Shown piece by piece: positions 13,605 to 13,610 of a stretch of 13,610 nucleotides of DNA. The stretch comes from Oscillospiraceae bacterium (GTDB lineage: Bacteria > Bacillota > Clostridia > Oscillospirales > Ruminococcaceae), in NCBI GenBank assembly GCA_017394565.1, contig JAFPXW010000020.1, forward strand, positions 1-13,610, written 5' to 3'. Under the pieces are notes generated by a model. It was not told the origin of the DNA and ran no database searches. It saw only the letters and a list, made by a program, of their open reading frames with translations. Positions within the stretch are counted from its first letter, which is position 1. Every line of letters begins with the position of its first letter. The translations under genes were made by a program, and so were the position numbers.

Positions 13605-13610
13605 AAAGCA

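Overview
The window looks like chromosomal DNA from a Ruminococcus-like member of the Oscillospiraceae (Clostridia). Evidence for this is a secreted protein with a type I dockerin and a Thr/Glu 'TTTETTTE'-style linker, a BofC-type sporulation domain, strong sigma-A promoters of Gram-positive type, AGGAGG-like ribosome binding sites, and a GC-rich, Firmicutes-type gene set. No rRNA, tRNA, phage, transposase or CRISPR array was seen. The species cannot be fixed from the sequence.

Layout. (1) Positions 1-626, minus strand: the start of an N-acetylmuramoyl-L-alanine amidase, cut by the window edge, lies downstream of a small membrane-anchored protein with a BofC C-terminal-like domain. (2) Positions 763-3901, plus strand: an extended -10 promoter precedes a DUF4236 protein and a multi-pass membrane diguanylate cyclase (GGDEF), ending in a strong terminator. 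(3) Positions 3937-7647, minus strand: a consensus promoter drives a class A penicillin-binding protein whose stop codon overlaps the start of an RlmL/YpsC-type rRNA methyltransferase. (4) Positions 7700-7915: a GC-rich non-coding element of about 216 bp with long terminal inverted repeats. Its right arm also forms an intrinsic terminator for the next operon. (5) Positions 7925-11188, minus strand: a zinc-type ABC uptake operon (znuA-znuC-znuB) plus a fourth lipoprotein gene, tightly overlapped, under a consensus promoter with a Fur/Zur-like operator at the transcription start. (6) Positions 11325-13567, plus strand: a secreted transglutaminase-like protein with a C-terminal dockerin, with its own promoter, a LacI-like palindrome in the leader and a terminator. 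A 19-bp match to the core of the repeat element appears again at the right edge.

Functional reading. Most genes concern the envelope: peptidoglycan synthesis and hydrolysis, zinc uptake, c-di-GMP sensing, and a secreted dockerin protein that could join a cellulosome-like complex or a cell-surface cohesin. The most distinctive items are the dockerin-transglutaminase protein, the inverted-repeat element, the operator at the znu promoter with an unassigned Cys-Cys lipoprotein in the operon, the DUF4236 protein, and an EF-hand-like calcium loop inside the penicillin-binding protein.
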